A DNA stretch of 64,000 bases from Alkalihalobacillus sp. BA299 (lineage in GTDB: Bacteria > Bacillota > Bacilli > Bacillales > Bacillaceae_F), in NCBI RefSeq assembly GCF_017745675.1, contig NZ_JAFLJM010000001.1:430797-494796 (forward strand). The letters run 5' to 3'. The notes beneath the pieces were generated by a model. That model worked only from the letters and a program-made list of their open reading frames with translations, was not told the origin of the DNA and did no database searches. The position numbers and the translations under genes are program-made. Below, one piece after another: positions 8,799 through 17,856 of this stretch. Within the stretch, counting starts at the first letter, position 1; each line of letters begins with the position of its first letter.

Positions 8799-8961
8799 AT
8801 GAATTTTCAATTATCCGATGAACAACAAATGATTAAAAAAATGGTTCGTGATTTTTGAAAATGAAGTTGGACCAACGGCGCATGAACGTGATGAAAAATT
8901 AAAAATATCAATAACTAAAACCTATATGAGAGGAATCTCTGAATATTATATTACGTTTTAA
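8799..8961 (+). pseudogene. Acyl-CoA dehydrogenase remnant (frameshifted N-terminus)
   Basis: From ATG 8799 the frame reads MNFQLSDEQQMIKKMVRDF then stop; in another frame the homology continues ENEVGPTAHERDEKLK to about 8905, followed by unrelated residues to a stop at 8961. Together this is the classic start of an acyl-CoA dehydrogenase (FxLSxEQxMIxxxVRDFAENEVxPxAxERDE). About 35 of some 380 residues survive, with a frameshift at about 8856. It follows tetR by 61 bp. Confidence 0.8.
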
Positions 8962-8993
8962 GAAATAAATTACATATTGACTTAATTAAAAAC

Positions 8994-9042
8994 ACATGTT
9001 ACCTTTAGGTCACACAATATATGTGACCTAAAGGTAACATGT
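8994..9042. promoter_or_regulatory. 21-bp perfect inverted repeat before the arsR-type gene
   Basis: Two perfectly complementary 21-nt arms (8994-9014 and 9022-9042, core ACCTTTAGGTCACA) with a 7-bp AT-rich centre CAATATA. It ends 38 bp before the start of the ArsR-family gene, overlapping the region where its promoter should lie (TTGACT at 8977-8982). An operator for the downstream regulator is most likely; an RNA hairpin in the leader is possible, although no T run follows. Confidence 0.6.
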
Positions 9043-9080
9043 AAATAAATATCGTAATACTATCAAGAAAGGATCATGTT

Positions 9081-9869
9081 ATGGAAGACGAGCTTTCCAC
9101 ACTGTTTAAAGCGTTGGGACACCCTATTCGAAGAGGTATACTCGACATTTTAAAACAATCGCCAAAAACTACAGGTGAGTTAAAAGAATTCTTTCCTGAT
9201 GTTTCTAGATATGCGATCATGAAACATTTAAATACTTTGCAGGAAGGAAATTTAGTCGTCATACGTAGAGAAGGAAAGTACAGACTTAATTATCTTAACG
9301 CTATACCACTACAGGAAATGTACAATCGCTGGGTGGGGAAATACATGAAAACAGCAGCGACTTCATTGTTAAATTTGAAATCGGTGACTGAACAAAAAGG
9401 AGGACACAAAGACATGAAAGCGATAGATCAAGCACGAGTATTCCGCATTGAACAAGAAGTATTAATCAACGCGCCGCGTGAGCGAGTATTTGAAGCGTTG
9501 ACAGAAAATGTAGAGGATTGGTGGGAATTTCGTTTAGCACCAAAAGGAGTATCATCCAGATTTACGTTAGACCCTGTACCAGGAGGACAATTTATTGAAA
9601 AATGGGGTGAACGTGAAGGAGCCGTGTGGGGAAACGTTTACTATGCGAATGCTCCAGAGGAAATCCGTCTAATCGGTCATCTAGGTATGCAGGGGGCGGT
9701 GAATAGCTCATATACGTATCGCCTGCTAGAGAAAGGGGATAAAACAGTCTTGCAGCTTTCACATTCTGCATCTGGTATCATTGAAGATCACTGGGAGGAA
9801 TCCCATATTGAAGGTTGGAAACACCTTCTTGAGACGAAGTTAAAAAAATATATAGAAGAGAATAAATAG
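9081..9869 (+). CDS. ArsR-type repressor fused to an SRPBCC (AHSA1-like) domain
   Basis: 262 aa. Residues 1-95 form a winged helix of the ArsR family (LFKALGHPIRRGILDIL, then VSRYAIMKHLNTLQEGNLV as recognition helix and RREGKYRLNYLN as wing). A linker (about 95-122) leads to an SRPBCC/AHSA1 domain (EQEVLINAPRERVFEALTEN, PGGQFIEKWG, GTV-like wing, terminal HIEGWKHLLETKLKKYIEE helix). Such fusions are known in Bacilli; the SRPBCC cavity probably binds a hydrophobic ligand that modulates DNA binding. No metal-binding Cys pair of classical ArsR proteins is visible. The start has AAAGGATCATGTT upstream; it is monocistronic and follows the 21-bp inverted repeat. Confidence 0.88.
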   Translation: MEDELSTLFKALGHPIRRGILDILKQSPKTTGELKEFFPDVSRYAIMKHLNTLQEGNLVVIRREGKYRLNYLNAIPLQEMYNRWVGKYMKTAATSLLNLKSVTEQKGGHKDMKAIDQARVFRIEQEVLINAPRERVFEALTENVEDWWEFRLAPKGVSSRFTLDPVPGGQFIEKWGEREGAVWGNVYYANAPEEIRLIGHLGMQGAVNSSYTYRLLEKGDKTVLQLSHSASGIIEDHWEESHIEGWKHLLETKLKKYIEENK

Positions 9870-10036
9870 TATTGTTCAGTCATGAATTAGAAGTGTGGAG
9901 GTAGTAGCACCTTTTATGTCTACGATGATAAAAAGAGTAAACAAGAAAGATATAAAAAAGATTAAGAGCAGTCTTGAGCGTAACAATAGCTAACTTCGTT
10001 TTTCATCTAAACTAAATTTGTTAAAGGATGAGTCAC

Positions 10037-10369
10037 ATGGAAAACAAAGTGATAATCGTAGAGGGAAAGAACGACCGGAAACGTGTACAGAAGGTTCTTG
10101 ATGAACCTGTCGATGTGATTTGTACGTACGGTACATTAAGTGATGAAAAACTTGAGACGTTAATATTACCGATTGAAGATCTAGATGTTTATATTCTCGT
10201 TGATTCTGATGAGCCTGGTGAAAAATTACGAAAGCAATTAATGCATGAATTACCAAATGCTACCCATTTGTACACACAAAAGGAATATGGTCAAGTAGAG
10301 ACAACTCCTTATTCTTATTTAGAAGTGGAATTGGGGAAATACTTTAATGTGAAAAATCAATTAATTTAG
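10037..10369 (+). CDS. Toprim-domain protein (YusF-like)
   Basis: 110 aa, essentially a lone Toprim fold: catalytic-type Glu9 in VIIVEGKND and the DxD motif Asp56-x-Asp58 in ILVDSDEPGEK, both intact. Toprim domains bind Mg2+ and act in primases, topoisomerases, OLD nucleases and RNase M5; a stand-alone copy such as B. subtilis YusF has no established function. Start chosen at ATG 10037, eight bases after AAAGGA; the in-frame ATG at 10028 overlaps that site. The gap 9870-10036 shows no convincing gene. Confidence 0.8.
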   Translation: MENKVIIVEGKNDRKRVQKVLDEPVDVICTYGTLSDEKLETLILPIEDLDVYILVDSDEPGEKLRKQLMHELPNATHLYTQKEYGQVETTPYSYLEVELGKYFNVKNQLI

Positions 10370-10416
10370 TTGAATGTATGATTTACCTTTCTTCTTTTTT
10401 GTTGGGACGAATGTTG

Positions 10417-10458
10417 TGGCTGAACTTCAGTATTATCCTCTGAAGTTCAGCCATTTTT
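10417..10458. terminator. Bidirectional terminator
   Basis: 14-bp perfect stem TGGCTGAACTTCAG / CTGAAGTTCAGCCA (10417-10430, 10440-10453), followed by a T run on the plus strand. It separates the Toprim gene from the convergent 7TM gene. Confidence 0.85.
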
Positions 10459-11618
10459 TAAATGATATTTTCTCTACGAATTAAAATAATTCCGACCATG
10501 ACTATAAGAATAAATTGTCCACTATGGCCCAGAAGATAAAATTCTGTTAAATGAATTACACCGGTAAAGACGAGCAGATCACGGACCATAAAGCCCGCCA
10601 TCGCTAGGAAGCCGACTGCATAAAGTTTTGCTTCGGTACTTTTCATTAAGTTCCAAATGACAATGCCGAGTATAATAAGAACTTCAAATGCGGAGAGCTT
10701 TTCAAAAATGCCTTTAGTCAACGTAAAATAATCCGGGTTTATGATCGATAATAGGAACGCAAAAGTAGCTAACGTTAAATGGATTTGCCATAAACGACGG
10801 ACAAACTTTTTATAACCAGGACCAAATAATTTATAAACAATTACGAGATCAAATGCGGATCTAAAAAAAACAGCAATCTGGAATACATAAATCCACAAAT
10901 AAGGAATATCCATGATAAGCTGTTTAGAACCAGTAATACTAAATGAGTAAAGAGCAGCACAAAAGGCTGCAAAGGCAAAGGCAAAATATATTAGTTGAAA
11001 TCGTTTAATCATAAAGAAAATGAAAGCAACTAAAGCAATAAAAAACTGGATCGCCCCAATTAGGATCTTATCAAAATCATCTTGAAACATTTTTGTTAAA
11101 TAAGCGGAATGTGAGCCGACAGAAACTGCACCTGCAACACCAATCATATTTCCGTTAGAATATGACCGAATTGTAATTTCCTCAGAAGCAGATTCTTGGT
11201 CGAGAAGAATGAAGTGACGGCGGTTGTATCCTTTATAAGTGACGGTGTTAGCTTCAGGTATTTCACCGTACTGATAGATGAGCTCATCACCTTGAAAGAC
11301 TTCGAATGTTCCATACATAAAAGAAATAAAAATAGCAGGATCTATCCAATCACCATCCGGGATGGAGTTACGTAAATATAAGATTTCACTTTCGTTTCGA
11401 GGTTCATCTAATTCTTTTACGTTTTCAGTTTTGTACCAACCATTTTGTGGAATTTCATGATCTTCTTCAATGGAATCAACCCATTGATACTCCCAACCAT
11501 GTTCAAGCCTAAAAATAGAAGGAATGGACGAGTTTTCTTGGCTATATGTAGTGTAAGTAAAAAAGACCCAGTTTGAAATTAAAAATAAAAACAAAGATAG
11601 AATAGCTTTTGATTTCAT
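10458..11618 (-). CDS. 7TM receptor-like membrane protein (7TMR-DISM-like), no output domain
   Basis: 386 aa. A signal anchor (about 5-22) precedes an extracytoplasmic beta-rich domain of about 160 residues (LEHGWEYQWVD, YLRNSIPDGDW, GTFEVFQGDELIYQYGEI), which has the jelly-roll look of DISM extracellular domains. About seven to eight TM helices follow (residues 185-383), ending LIVMVGIILIRRENII. In the 7TMR-DISM family a kinase, GGDEF or phosphatase domain normally follows; here the protein stops right after the last helix. Start at ATG 11618, six bases after TTTGGAGGAAACC; a TTG four codons earlier lies inside that site. Ligand unknown. Confidence 0.65.
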   Translation of the reverse strand: MKSKAILSLFLFLISNWVFFTYTTYSQENSSIPSIFRLEHGWEYQWVDSIEEDHEIPQNGWYKTENVKELDEPRNESEILYLRNSIPDGDWIDPAIFISFMYGTFEVFQGDELIYQYGEIPEANTVTYKGYNRRHFILLDQESASEEITIRSYSNGNMIGVAGAVSVGSHSAYLTKMFQDDFDKILIGAIQFFIALVAFIFFMIKRFQLIYFAFAFAAFCAALYSFSITGSKQLIMDIPYLWIYVFQIAVFFRSAFDLVIVYKLFGPGYKKFVRRLWQIHLTLATFAFLLSIINPDYFTLTKGIFEKLSAFEVLIILGIVIWNLMKSTEAKLYAVGFLAMAGFMVRDLLVFTGVIHLTEFYLLGHSGQFILIVMVGIILIRRENII

Positions 11619-11773
11619 GGTTTCCTCCAAATACGACAGTAAGGTTATTTACAAGGGTGGATGGACTGTGGTTCCGTTATTTGTGACAAAACTTTTTATT
11701 TTATTTTAAAGTAGAACGATAAGGAATACTATCATTTACTTTACTCCGTTATTTCATAAAATTTAAATACTAT

Positions 11774-11802
11774 TTGCTTTTTCAAATTTTTTCTGTTATT
11801 CT
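11774..11802 (+). promoter_or_regulatory. Candidate promoter of the cold-shock gene
   Basis: TTGCTT (11774-11779), 17 bp, TATTCT (11797-11802). This would give a 5' leader of about 110 nt before the csp start, a common feature of cold-shock mRNAs. The rest of 11619-11921 holds nothing I recognise. Confidence 0.4.
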
Positions 11803-11921
11803 AAGTAAGAATTATTTTTGTTCGGTCTGTAAGGAAAGAATAAGTTAAAACTTCTCGCCTTTGATTATTGAGCAACTATAGTATTAAATTGTGGTTAATA
11901 TCCACATAGGAGGAAATAAAC

Positions 11922-12122
11922 ATGCAACAAGGTACAGTAAAATGGTTTAACGCAGAAAAAGGATTCGGTTTCATCGAAATTGAAGGTGGAGAAGACGTAT
12001 TCGTACATTTCTCAGCAATCCAAGGCGAAGGATTTAAATCTTTAGAAGAAGGCCAAAAAGTTACTTTTGACACTGAACAAGGTCAACGTGGACTTCAAGC
12101 TACAAACGTAAACAAAGCATAA
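11922..12122 (+). CDS. Cold-shock protein, CspA/CspB family
   Basis: 66-aa single OB-fold (S1-like) protein that binds single-stranded RNA and DNA and acts as an RNA chaperone. RNP1 (KGFGFIE, residues 13-19) and RNP2 (VFVHF, 26-30) are intact, and the length is standard. The start [19 protein letters not shown] follows TAGGAGGAA. Monocistronic, with its own terminator. Which Bacillus paralogue (B, C or D) it matches cannot be decided by eye. Confidence 0.96.
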   Translation: MQQGTVKWFNAEKGFGFIEIEGGEDVFVHFSAIQGEGFKSLEEGQKVTFDTEQGQRGLQATNVNKA

Positions 12123-12127
12123 TGATC

Positions 12128-12158
12128 AAAGGACCCTAAAAACTAGGGTCCTTTTTTT
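12128..12158 (+). terminator. Terminator after the cold-shock gene
   Basis: 11-bp stem AAAGGACCCTA / TAGGGTCCTTT (12128-12138, 12144-12154) followed by seven T. Confidence 0.93.
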
Positions 12159-12353
12159 GATTATAAAAAAGACTGACTAATAAATGCCCCCCCCATTTGA
12201 ATTCAAAAATATAGAGCTCATTAATAAATGAAAGTCTATATCTTCAGATTGAAGGATTTTGCATTTTAGTCAGCCTCAAGGACCAAACAGTAGTACAAGT
12301 GTTAAATGGTTAGATAAAGCATAACACAACATCTTTTAAATACCTATTAAAAT

Positions 12354-12381
12354 TTGAAAATAATGAAAATCCCCTTATAAT
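12354..12381 (+). promoter_or_regulatory. SigA promoter of the YfhP-like gene
   Basis: TTGAAA (12354-12359), 16 bp, TATAAT (12376-12381), 45 bp upstream of the start codon. The remaining spacer 12159-12350 contains a run of nine C at about 12185 and no gene. Confidence 0.7.
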
Positions 12382-12425
12382 GAAAGAGTGAGAACGTAGA
12401 AAACTGGAAGAATAAGGAGAAAATA

Positions 12426-13316
12426 ATGGATTCGGTAACTCATACGTTATTTGGTTTAACCTTATATGGGGCTACAAACAAAGAACACATGCCAAAGGAA
12501 TTAAAAAGATCTGTATTTGTAGCTGCTGTTGCGGGGAGCTTAATTCCTGATATCGACGTCATATCGCAACTTTGGGATACAGAGGGCATGTATCAAATGT
12601 GGCATAGAGGAATAACGCACTCGATATTTTTAGTTCCTGTATGGGCGTTACTTATTTGGCTTGTATGTTTTCTCATATGGAAATCAAAAGATCGTAAAAT
12701 TTTTTATATAGCTGCATTAGCTGTTTTTATACATAATACAAGCGATATTTTAAACGCATGGGGGACTGGATATTTTGAACCGTTCTCGTCTGTTAGGGTA
12801 GGATTTGGAACAATAGCTATTGTAGATATTGTCATTTGGCTAATTATGTTAGCTGGCTTTTTGTACGCCAAGATCAAGAAGGCAATACCCCATAAAGTGT
12901 ATAAAATTGTTTGGACTATAATTGTCGCCCATGTCATCGTCCAATCGATACAAGGTTATATAATTTATCAGTCAACAGCGGATCAATACGAGCAACAAGC
13001 TTTAACGGCTAGGTTTATTCCAAGTCATTTTAAAGTTGCTGGAAAAAATGGATCAGATGTTGAAATATTACAAGGTAATATGTGGGGCGGTCTAGAAATG
13101 GTCGATCAGTTGATATCTCAAGATGAGGCAAATTTAGCTTTGTTGTTCCGTGAAAATCCTAGAGCTAAAACTCTTTATCAATGGTCTCCTTTTGTTGTTA
13201 TAGTAGATGATGATGAAAGGTTAGGTATCTATGATCCGAGATTTTTTCGGATGGGTATCCCCTTTTTATATGAGTATATTGATAAGGAGGATTTGAAGTC
13301 TCTGGAACAGCGGTAG
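12426..13316 (+). CDS. Membrane-bound metal-dependent hydrolase family protein (YfhP/YdjM-like)
   Basis: 296 aa. The family's metal-ligand pattern is visible: MDSVTHTLFG (His6), SLIPDIDVIS (Asp42, Asp44) and MWHRGITHS (His60, His65), plus FIHNTSDILNAWGT further on. About four TM helices (roughly 67-90, 97-115, 130-147 and 158-180) precede a 110-residue soluble C-terminus. The family is annotated as an inner-membrane hydrolase; in B. subtilis YfhP has no well-defined substrate. ATG with AAGGAGAAA upstream. Confidence 0.8.
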   Translation: MDSVTHTLFGLTLYGATNKEHMPKELKRSVFVAAVAGSLIPDIDVISQLWDTEGMYQMWHRGITHSIFLVPVWALLIWLVCFLIWKSKDRKIFYIAALAVFIHNTSDILNAWGTGYFEPFSSVRVGFGTIAIVDIVIWLIMLAGFLYAKIKKAIPHKVYKIVWTIIVAHVIVQSIQGYIIYQSTADQYEQQALTARFIPSHFKVAGKNGSDVEILQGNMWGGLEMVDQLISQDEANLALLFRENPRAKTLYQWSPFVVIVDDDERLGIYDPRFFRMGIPFLYEYIDKEDLKSLEQR

Positions 13317-13505
13317 CGATGGGGAATGCAGCACCAATTAGACGGAGTTGCTATATTTTTAGAAGAGATGATGTCTAAAATAACGAAGTAAAATGAGTGA
13401 ATCCGTAAAGAACAGATTTTTAAAATATGTCATTTTCTTTGCGTTTTAACCGGTTGTTAGATAAGAAGAGCATGTATACATATTAGCTAGAAATGGGGAT
13501 ATGAA

Positions 13506-13799
13506 ATGATTCAACGTACAGTACTTGTCAAGTTTTCTGAAGCTACAACAGAGGAACAATTACAGGAAGTTGTAACTCGTTTTAAGGCACTAAAAAATCA
13601 TTTGAAGGGCATTGTTGAATTACAAGCCGGCCGAAACATTTTAGAAAGAAATAAAGAATTCCAAATCGTATTAACCGTTCGCTTTGAAGACCAAGAAGCC
13701 TTAGATGCATATGTAGCGGACCCTGATCACCAAGCTCTTGCTAGATATATTAAAGAAGTAGGTAAAATAGATAGCATTGGAGTAGATTTTAAAATCTAA
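13506..13799 (+). CDS. Stress-responsive alpha/beta-barrel (Dabb) domain protein
   Basis: 97 aa, one ferredoxin-like Dabb domain: an N-terminal strand IQRTVLVKFSE, an amphipathic helix, the conserved GIVELQAGRN turn, the strand EFQIVLTVRFED and the DHQALARYI helix. Such small dimeric proteins are stress-induced in many organisms and resemble antibiotic-biosynthesis monooxygenases; the molecular activity is mostly unknown. GGGGATATGAAATG places the binding site at the ATG. It is followed by a terminator. The preceding 190 bp shows no gene. Confidence 0.8.
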   Translation: MIQRTVLVKFSEATTEEQLQEVVTRFKALKNHLKGIVELQAGRNILERNKEFQIVLTVRFEDQEALDAYVADPDHQALARYIKEVGKIDSIGVDFKI

Positions 13800-13811
13800 A
13801 GATTTAAGTAA

Positions 13812-13836
13812 AAAGAGCCCATATCGGGTTCTTTTT
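13812..13836 (+). terminator. Terminator after the Dabb gene
   Basis: Stem AGAGCCC / GGGTTCT with loop ATATC (about 13814-13832, one G-T pair) and a five-T tail. It is the only structure between this gene and the cysJ promoter. Confidence 0.75.
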
Positions 13837-14038
13837 GCTGAAGGGATAGTAACGTAAAAACAAGTACCGAATTCATTTTATACATCATAGTTTCTAATGC
13901 TTAAATTTAGAGTGCAGTGGGTAATTTAAAATAATGAAAGTCTGAGAAGGGTTTAAAATAAAGAACATAAAACGAAATCTCTCTTAATTGTAAAATCAAT
14001 CATAAGGATTTCAAATCATTAAAATAATAAAATCCAAT

Positions 14039-14066
14039 TTGACTTATAGGAATAATATAGTACGAT
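14039..14066 (+). promoter_or_regulatory. Candidate promoter of cysJI
   Basis: TTGACT (14039-14044), 16 bp, TACGAT (14061-14066), about 50 bp before the cysJ start. In B. subtilis the operon is repressed by CymR; I could not identify a convincing CymR box by eye. No S-box or T-box leader fold was seen in 13840-14115. Confidence 0.45.
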
Positions 14067-14115
14067 AAAATTAAGATTTTTGTTAAGAAAGAATTATTTT
14101 GTGAGGTGGATTTTG

Positions 14116-15945
14116 TTGCAACTTCAAGTCATGAACAGTCCGTTTAATCAGGAGCAGGTAGAGCTCCTTAATCGTCTTCTGCCAACTTTAACTGTTTCTC
14201 AAAAAATATGGCTGTGTGGTTATTTGGCTGCGACCCAGTCGGTTTCAGCACAAGTTCCAACTGAAGCACCAGTGCCAATTCCATCAACTAATGTGGCACC
14301 CCCTACTACTGAAACGCCAATTTTAAAAGACGTAACAATACTTTATGGTTCACAAACAGGGAACTCTCAGTCACTAGCTGTTAAATCAGGGAAAGCATTA
14401 GAAGAACGTGGATTTAACGTTACTCTTTCATCAATGAGTGACTTTAAACCAAATCAATTAAAAAAGGTCGATAATTTGCTCATTGTCGTAAGTACGCATG
14501 GTGAGGGAGAACCACCAGATAATGCTTTGTCGTTCCACGAGTTTTTACACGGAAGACGGGCACCGAAGCTTGATACACTTCGATTTTCTGTGTTGGCACT
14601 AGGAGATAGTTCCTATGAATTTTTCTGTCAAACAGGGAAAGATTTTGATCAGCGATTAGCAGAACTAGGTGGTACAAGACTTTACGATCGCGTAGATTGC
14701 GACCTTGATTTCGATGAGCCAGCTGCAGAATGGCTAGAAGGGGTTATTGCTGGTTTAAGTCAGGGAAATGGAAATACAGCAGCACCTGCTTCTACCGAAG
14801 ATGTCTCTCCAGCTACTCCATCGGTGTATTCTCGAACGAATCCGTTTAAAGCGGAAGTGCTTGAAAACTTAAATTTGAATGGTCGTGGCTCAAATAAAGA
14901 AACACGTCATCTCGAATTATCGCTCGAGGGCTCTGGCCTCACCTATGAACCAGGTGACAGTATCGGGATATTTCCAGAAAATGACCCTGAACTTGTTGAC
15001 GAGCTCTTAAAGGAAACGAAATGGGATCCAAATGAAAGGCTAACCGTAAGTAAGCAAGGAGATACTCTAACACTCCAGGAAGCCCTTCGATCCCATTATG
15101 AAATAACGAATTTAACAAAACCACTTCTTGAGCAAATCGCGAAACTGTCAACAAACGACAAGCTACAAGAACTTGTACAAAATACAGACAATCTAAAAAA
15201 GTATATAAGTGGTCGTGATCTCCTCGATTTAGTCCGTGACTACGGCACATGGGGGGAAACAGCGCAAGATTTCGTTTCAATTTTAAGAAAAATGCCTCCT
15301 AGACTTTATTCGATTGCAAGTAGTTTAGCAGCGAATCCGGAAGAGGTCCATTTAACGATCGGTGCTGTTCGCTATCAAACGCACGGGCGTGAACGAAAAG
15401 GAGTATGTTCGATTTTATGTGCAGAACGCCTCGAGCCAGGAGATACATTGCCGATTTTTATTCAGCATAATCAAAACTTCAAGCTCCCAGAAAGCCATGA
15501 AACTCCGGTCATTATGGTTGGTCCAGGTACAGGAGTGGCCCCATTTCGTTCATTTATGCAGGAGCGTGAGGAAGTCGGAGCCGAAGGAAAATCATGGATG
15601 TTCTTCGGAGATCAACATTTCGTGACAGATTTCTTATATCAAACGGAATGGCAAAAGTGGTTAAAAGATGGCGTACTCACAAAAATGGATGTAGCTTTTT
15701 CGCGTGATACCGATGAAAAAGTATACGTACAACACCGCATGCTTGAAAACAGTGAAGAGTTGTACGCTTGGCTGCAAGAGGGAGCAGTCTTCTATGTGTG
15801 TGGAGACGAAAAACATATGGCCCATGACGTCCACGAGACGCTCATAGAAATTGTTGAAAAAGAAGGCAACATGAGCCGAGAACAAGCAGAAGCGTACGTA
15901 GCGGAGATGCAACAACAAAAACGATATCAACGTGATGTATATTGA
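14116..15945 (+). CDS. cysJ: Sulfite reductase (NADPH) flavoprotein alpha subunit
   Basis: 609 aa. It passes electrons from NADPH through FAD and FMN to the CysI haemoprotein for reduction of sulfite to sulfide. Flavodoxin-like FMN domain at about 70-215 ([34 protein letters not shown]), FAD domain (PRLYSIASS near 395) and NADPH domain ([12 protein letters not shown] near 468; VYVCGD-like [14 protein letters not shown]). Start chosen at TTG 14116, nine bases after GAGG; the resulting [14 protein letters not shown] beginning is that of Bacillus CysJ. It is followed by cysI after 25 bp. Confidence 0.95.
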   Translation: MQLQVMNSPFNQEQVELLNRLLPTLTVSQKIWLCGYLAATQSVSAQVPTEAPVPIPSTNVAPPTTETPILKDVTILYGSQTGNSQSLAVKSGKALEERGFNVTLSSMSDFKPNQLKKVDNLLIVVSTHGEGEPPDNALSFHEFLHGRRAPKLDTLRFSVLALGDSSYEFFCQTGKDFDQRLAELGGTRLYDRVDCDLDFDEPAAEWLEGVIAGLSQGNGNTAAPASTEDVSPATPSVYSRTNPFKAEVLENLNLNGRGSNKETRHLELSLEGSGLTYEPGDSIGIFPENDPELVDELLKETKWDPNERLTVSKQGDTLTLQEALRSHYEITNLTKPLLEQIAKLSTNDKLQELVQNTDNLKKYISGRDLLDLVRDYGTWGETAQDFVSILRKMPPRLYSIASSLAANPEEVHLTIGAVRYQTHGRERKGVCSILCAERLEPGDTLPIFIQHNQNFKLPESHETPVIMVGPGTGVAPFRSFMQEREEVGAEGKSWMFFGDQHFVTDFLYQTEWQKWLKDGVLTKMDVAFSRDTDEKVYVQHRMLENSEELYAWLQEGAVFYVCGDEKHMAHDVHETLIEIVEKEGNMSREQAEAYVAEMQQQKRYQRDVY

Positions 15946-15970
15946 TTGTGGAAGGAAAGGAGATATTTAC

Positions 15971-17689
15971 ATGGTGAATAAAACGTTAAGAGCACCCGAC
16001 GGACCGCCAAGTGATGTCGAACGTATAAAAAGAGAGAGTGATTTTTTACGCGGAACGTTGAAAGAAACGATGCTTGATCGAATAAGTGCGGGGATTTCAG
16101 ACGATGATAATCGTTTGATGAAGTTTCATGGTAGCTATTTACAAGATGATCGAGATCTTCGTAATGAGCGCCAGAAACAAAAACTAGAGCCTGCCTATCA
16201 ATTTATGCTTCGTGTCCGTACTCCAGGCGGGGTAGCTACTCCAGATCAATGGCTGGTCATGGATGATTTAGCTCAGAAATACGGCAACGGCACATTAAAG
16301 CTTACAACACGTCAAGCTTTTCAAATGCACGGCATTCTAAAATGGAATATGAAACAAACAATACAAGAAATTCATGCATCACTCCTTGATACGATTGCTG
16401 CTTGTGGGGATGTTAACCGGAACGTAATGTGTAATCCGAATCCGGATCAATCCGAGGTTCATACTGAAGTCTTCAAATGGTCGAAACAATTAAGCGATGA
16501 CTTATTACCCAGAACGAGAGCTTACCATGAACTGTGGCTCGATGAAGAAAAAGTGGTCGGCACTCCAGAAGTAGAAGAAGTCGAACCGATGTATGGCCCC
16601 TTATATTTACCAAGGAAATTTAAAATTGGTATTGCTGTTCCACCGTCGAATGATATTGATGTATTTTCACAAGACCTAGGGTATATTGCGATTGTAGAAA
16701 ACGGAAAACTAATAGGGTTTAACGTAGCCATTGGCGGTGGTATGGGTATGAGCCATGGCGATAAAGAAACATATCCACAATTAGCTAAAGTGATTGGCTT
16801 CTGCACACCAGAACAAATCTATGATGTTGCTGAAAAAATTATTACAATACAGCGCGACTACGGAAATCGTTCGGAACGGAAAAATGCTCGCTTTAAATAC
16901 ACCGTTGATCGCCTTGGACTCGATAGCGTGAAGGCTGAACTAGAAAATCGACTCGGCTGGAACCTAAAGGAAGCAAAGCCGTTTCATTTTGACCACAATG
17001 GTGACCGATACGGATGGGTTAAAGGCGTGAAAGGAAGATGGCATTTTACACTTTTCGTTGAGGGTGGCCGTATCACGGATTACGACGATTACAAACTAAT
17101 GAGCGGATTACGTGAAATTGCAAAAATTCATACCGGAGATTTCCGTTTAACGGCGAACCAAAATCTTGTCATTGCTAATGTTACGAGTCAAAAAAAGAAA
17201 AAAGTGAACGAACTGATTGAGCAATTTGGTCTAACCGATGGTAAACAATATAGTGCAATTCGCCGAAGTTCTTTGGCATGTGTTGCTTTGCCGACATGTG
17301 GTTTAGCGATGGCCGAGGCAGAACGTTATTTACCCGAACTAATTGATAAAATTGATACAATTGTCGGTGAGAATGGTATTCGCGACAAAGAAATTACGAT
17401 CCGAATGACAGGCTGTCCAAATGGTTGCGCTCGCCATGCACTTGGTGAAATCGGCTTTATCGGCAAAGCACCTGGTAAATACAATATGTACCTTGGTGCA
17501 GCCTTTGACGGTAGTCGACTTAGTAAAATGTACCGCGAAAACATCGGGGAAGAAGAAATATTGAACGAATTAAGAGTTTTACTACCACGTTATGCAAAAG
17601 AGCGCAAAGAAGGTGAGCACTTCGGAGACTTTGTCATCCGTGCAGGTGTTATCAATGAAACAACTGATGGTACGAATTTTCATGAATAA
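15971..17689 (+). CDS. cysI: Sulfite reductase (NADPH) haemoprotein beta subunit
   Basis: 572 aa; reduces sulfite to sulfide with a sirohaem coupled to a [4Fe-4S] cluster. The four cluster ligands are present as CVALPTC (Cys437, Cys443) and CPNGC (Cys482, Cys486). Two sulfite/nitrite-reductase ferredoxin-like halves are visible ([16 protein letters not shown] and [17 protein letters not shown]). Start at ATG 15971, after AAAGGAGATATTTAC; an upstream in-frame ATG at 15932 overlaps the end of cysJ and lacks a binding site. Second gene of a cysJI operon for assimilatory sulfate reduction. Confidence 0.96.
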   Translation: MVNKTLRAPDGPPSDVERIKRESDFLRGTLKETMLDRISAGISDDDNRLMKFHGSYLQDDRDLRNERQKQKLEPAYQFMLRVRTPGGVATPDQWLVMDDLAQKYGNGTLKLTTRQAFQMHGILKWNMKQTIQEIHASLLDTIAACGDVNRNVMCNPNPDQSEVHTEVFKWSKQLSDDLLPRTRAYHELWLDEEKVVGTPEVEEVEPMYGPLYLPRKFKIGIAVPPSNDIDVFSQDLGYIAIVENGKLIGFNVAIGGGMGMSHGDKETYPQLAKVIGFCTPEQIYDVAEKIITIQRDYGNRSERKNARFKYTVDRLGLDSVKAELENRLGWNLKEAKPFHFDHNGDRYGWVKGVKGRWHFTLFVEGGRITDYDDYKLMSGLREIAKIHTGDFRLTANQNLVIANVTSQKKKKVNELIEQFGLTDGKQYSAIRRSSLACVALPTCGLAMAEAERYLPELIDKIDTIVGENGIRDKEITIRMTGCPNGCARHALGEIGFIGKAPGKYNMYLGAAFDGSRLSKMYRENIGEEEILNELRVLLPRYAKERKEGEHFGDFVIRAGVINETTDGTNFHE

Positions 17690-17734
17690 CGATAAGGCTT
17701 ACGTATGAATTAACAAAATTTAATTGTAAAAATT

Positions 17735-17778
17735 AACCGAGTAGGAGACTGATAATAGGATTCCTACTTGGTTTTTTA
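17735..17778 (+). terminator. Terminator of the cysJI operon
   Basis: 12-bp stem AACCGAGTAGGA / TCCTACTTGGTT (17735-17746, 17762-17773, one G-T pair) with a 15-nt loop and a six-T tail. Confidence 0.85.
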
Positions 17779-17856
17779 GTGTATAGAGCTGTATGAACTG
17801 ACAAATAAGAGATGAATGGTTGGACAAGTGTACAGTTTTAAATCATACAAAGGATG

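Noticed and set aside
12270..12325. AAATGGTTAGATAAAGCATAA looked like a shrunken copy of the cold-shock gene ends
   Set aside because: Only two short stretches match and the reading frame is not recoverable; similarity could be chance.
13840..14115. Searched for an S-box (SAM) riboswitch or T-box before cysJI
   Set aside because: No conserved S-box core or T-box AGGGTGGNACCGCG sequence is present; only a simple promoter is visible.
14480..15930. Several long frames on the opposite strand of cysJ (and likewise antisense to ktrB, mmsA, cstA)
   Set aside because: They lie fully inside strongly conserved genes and have no binding sites; shadow frames.
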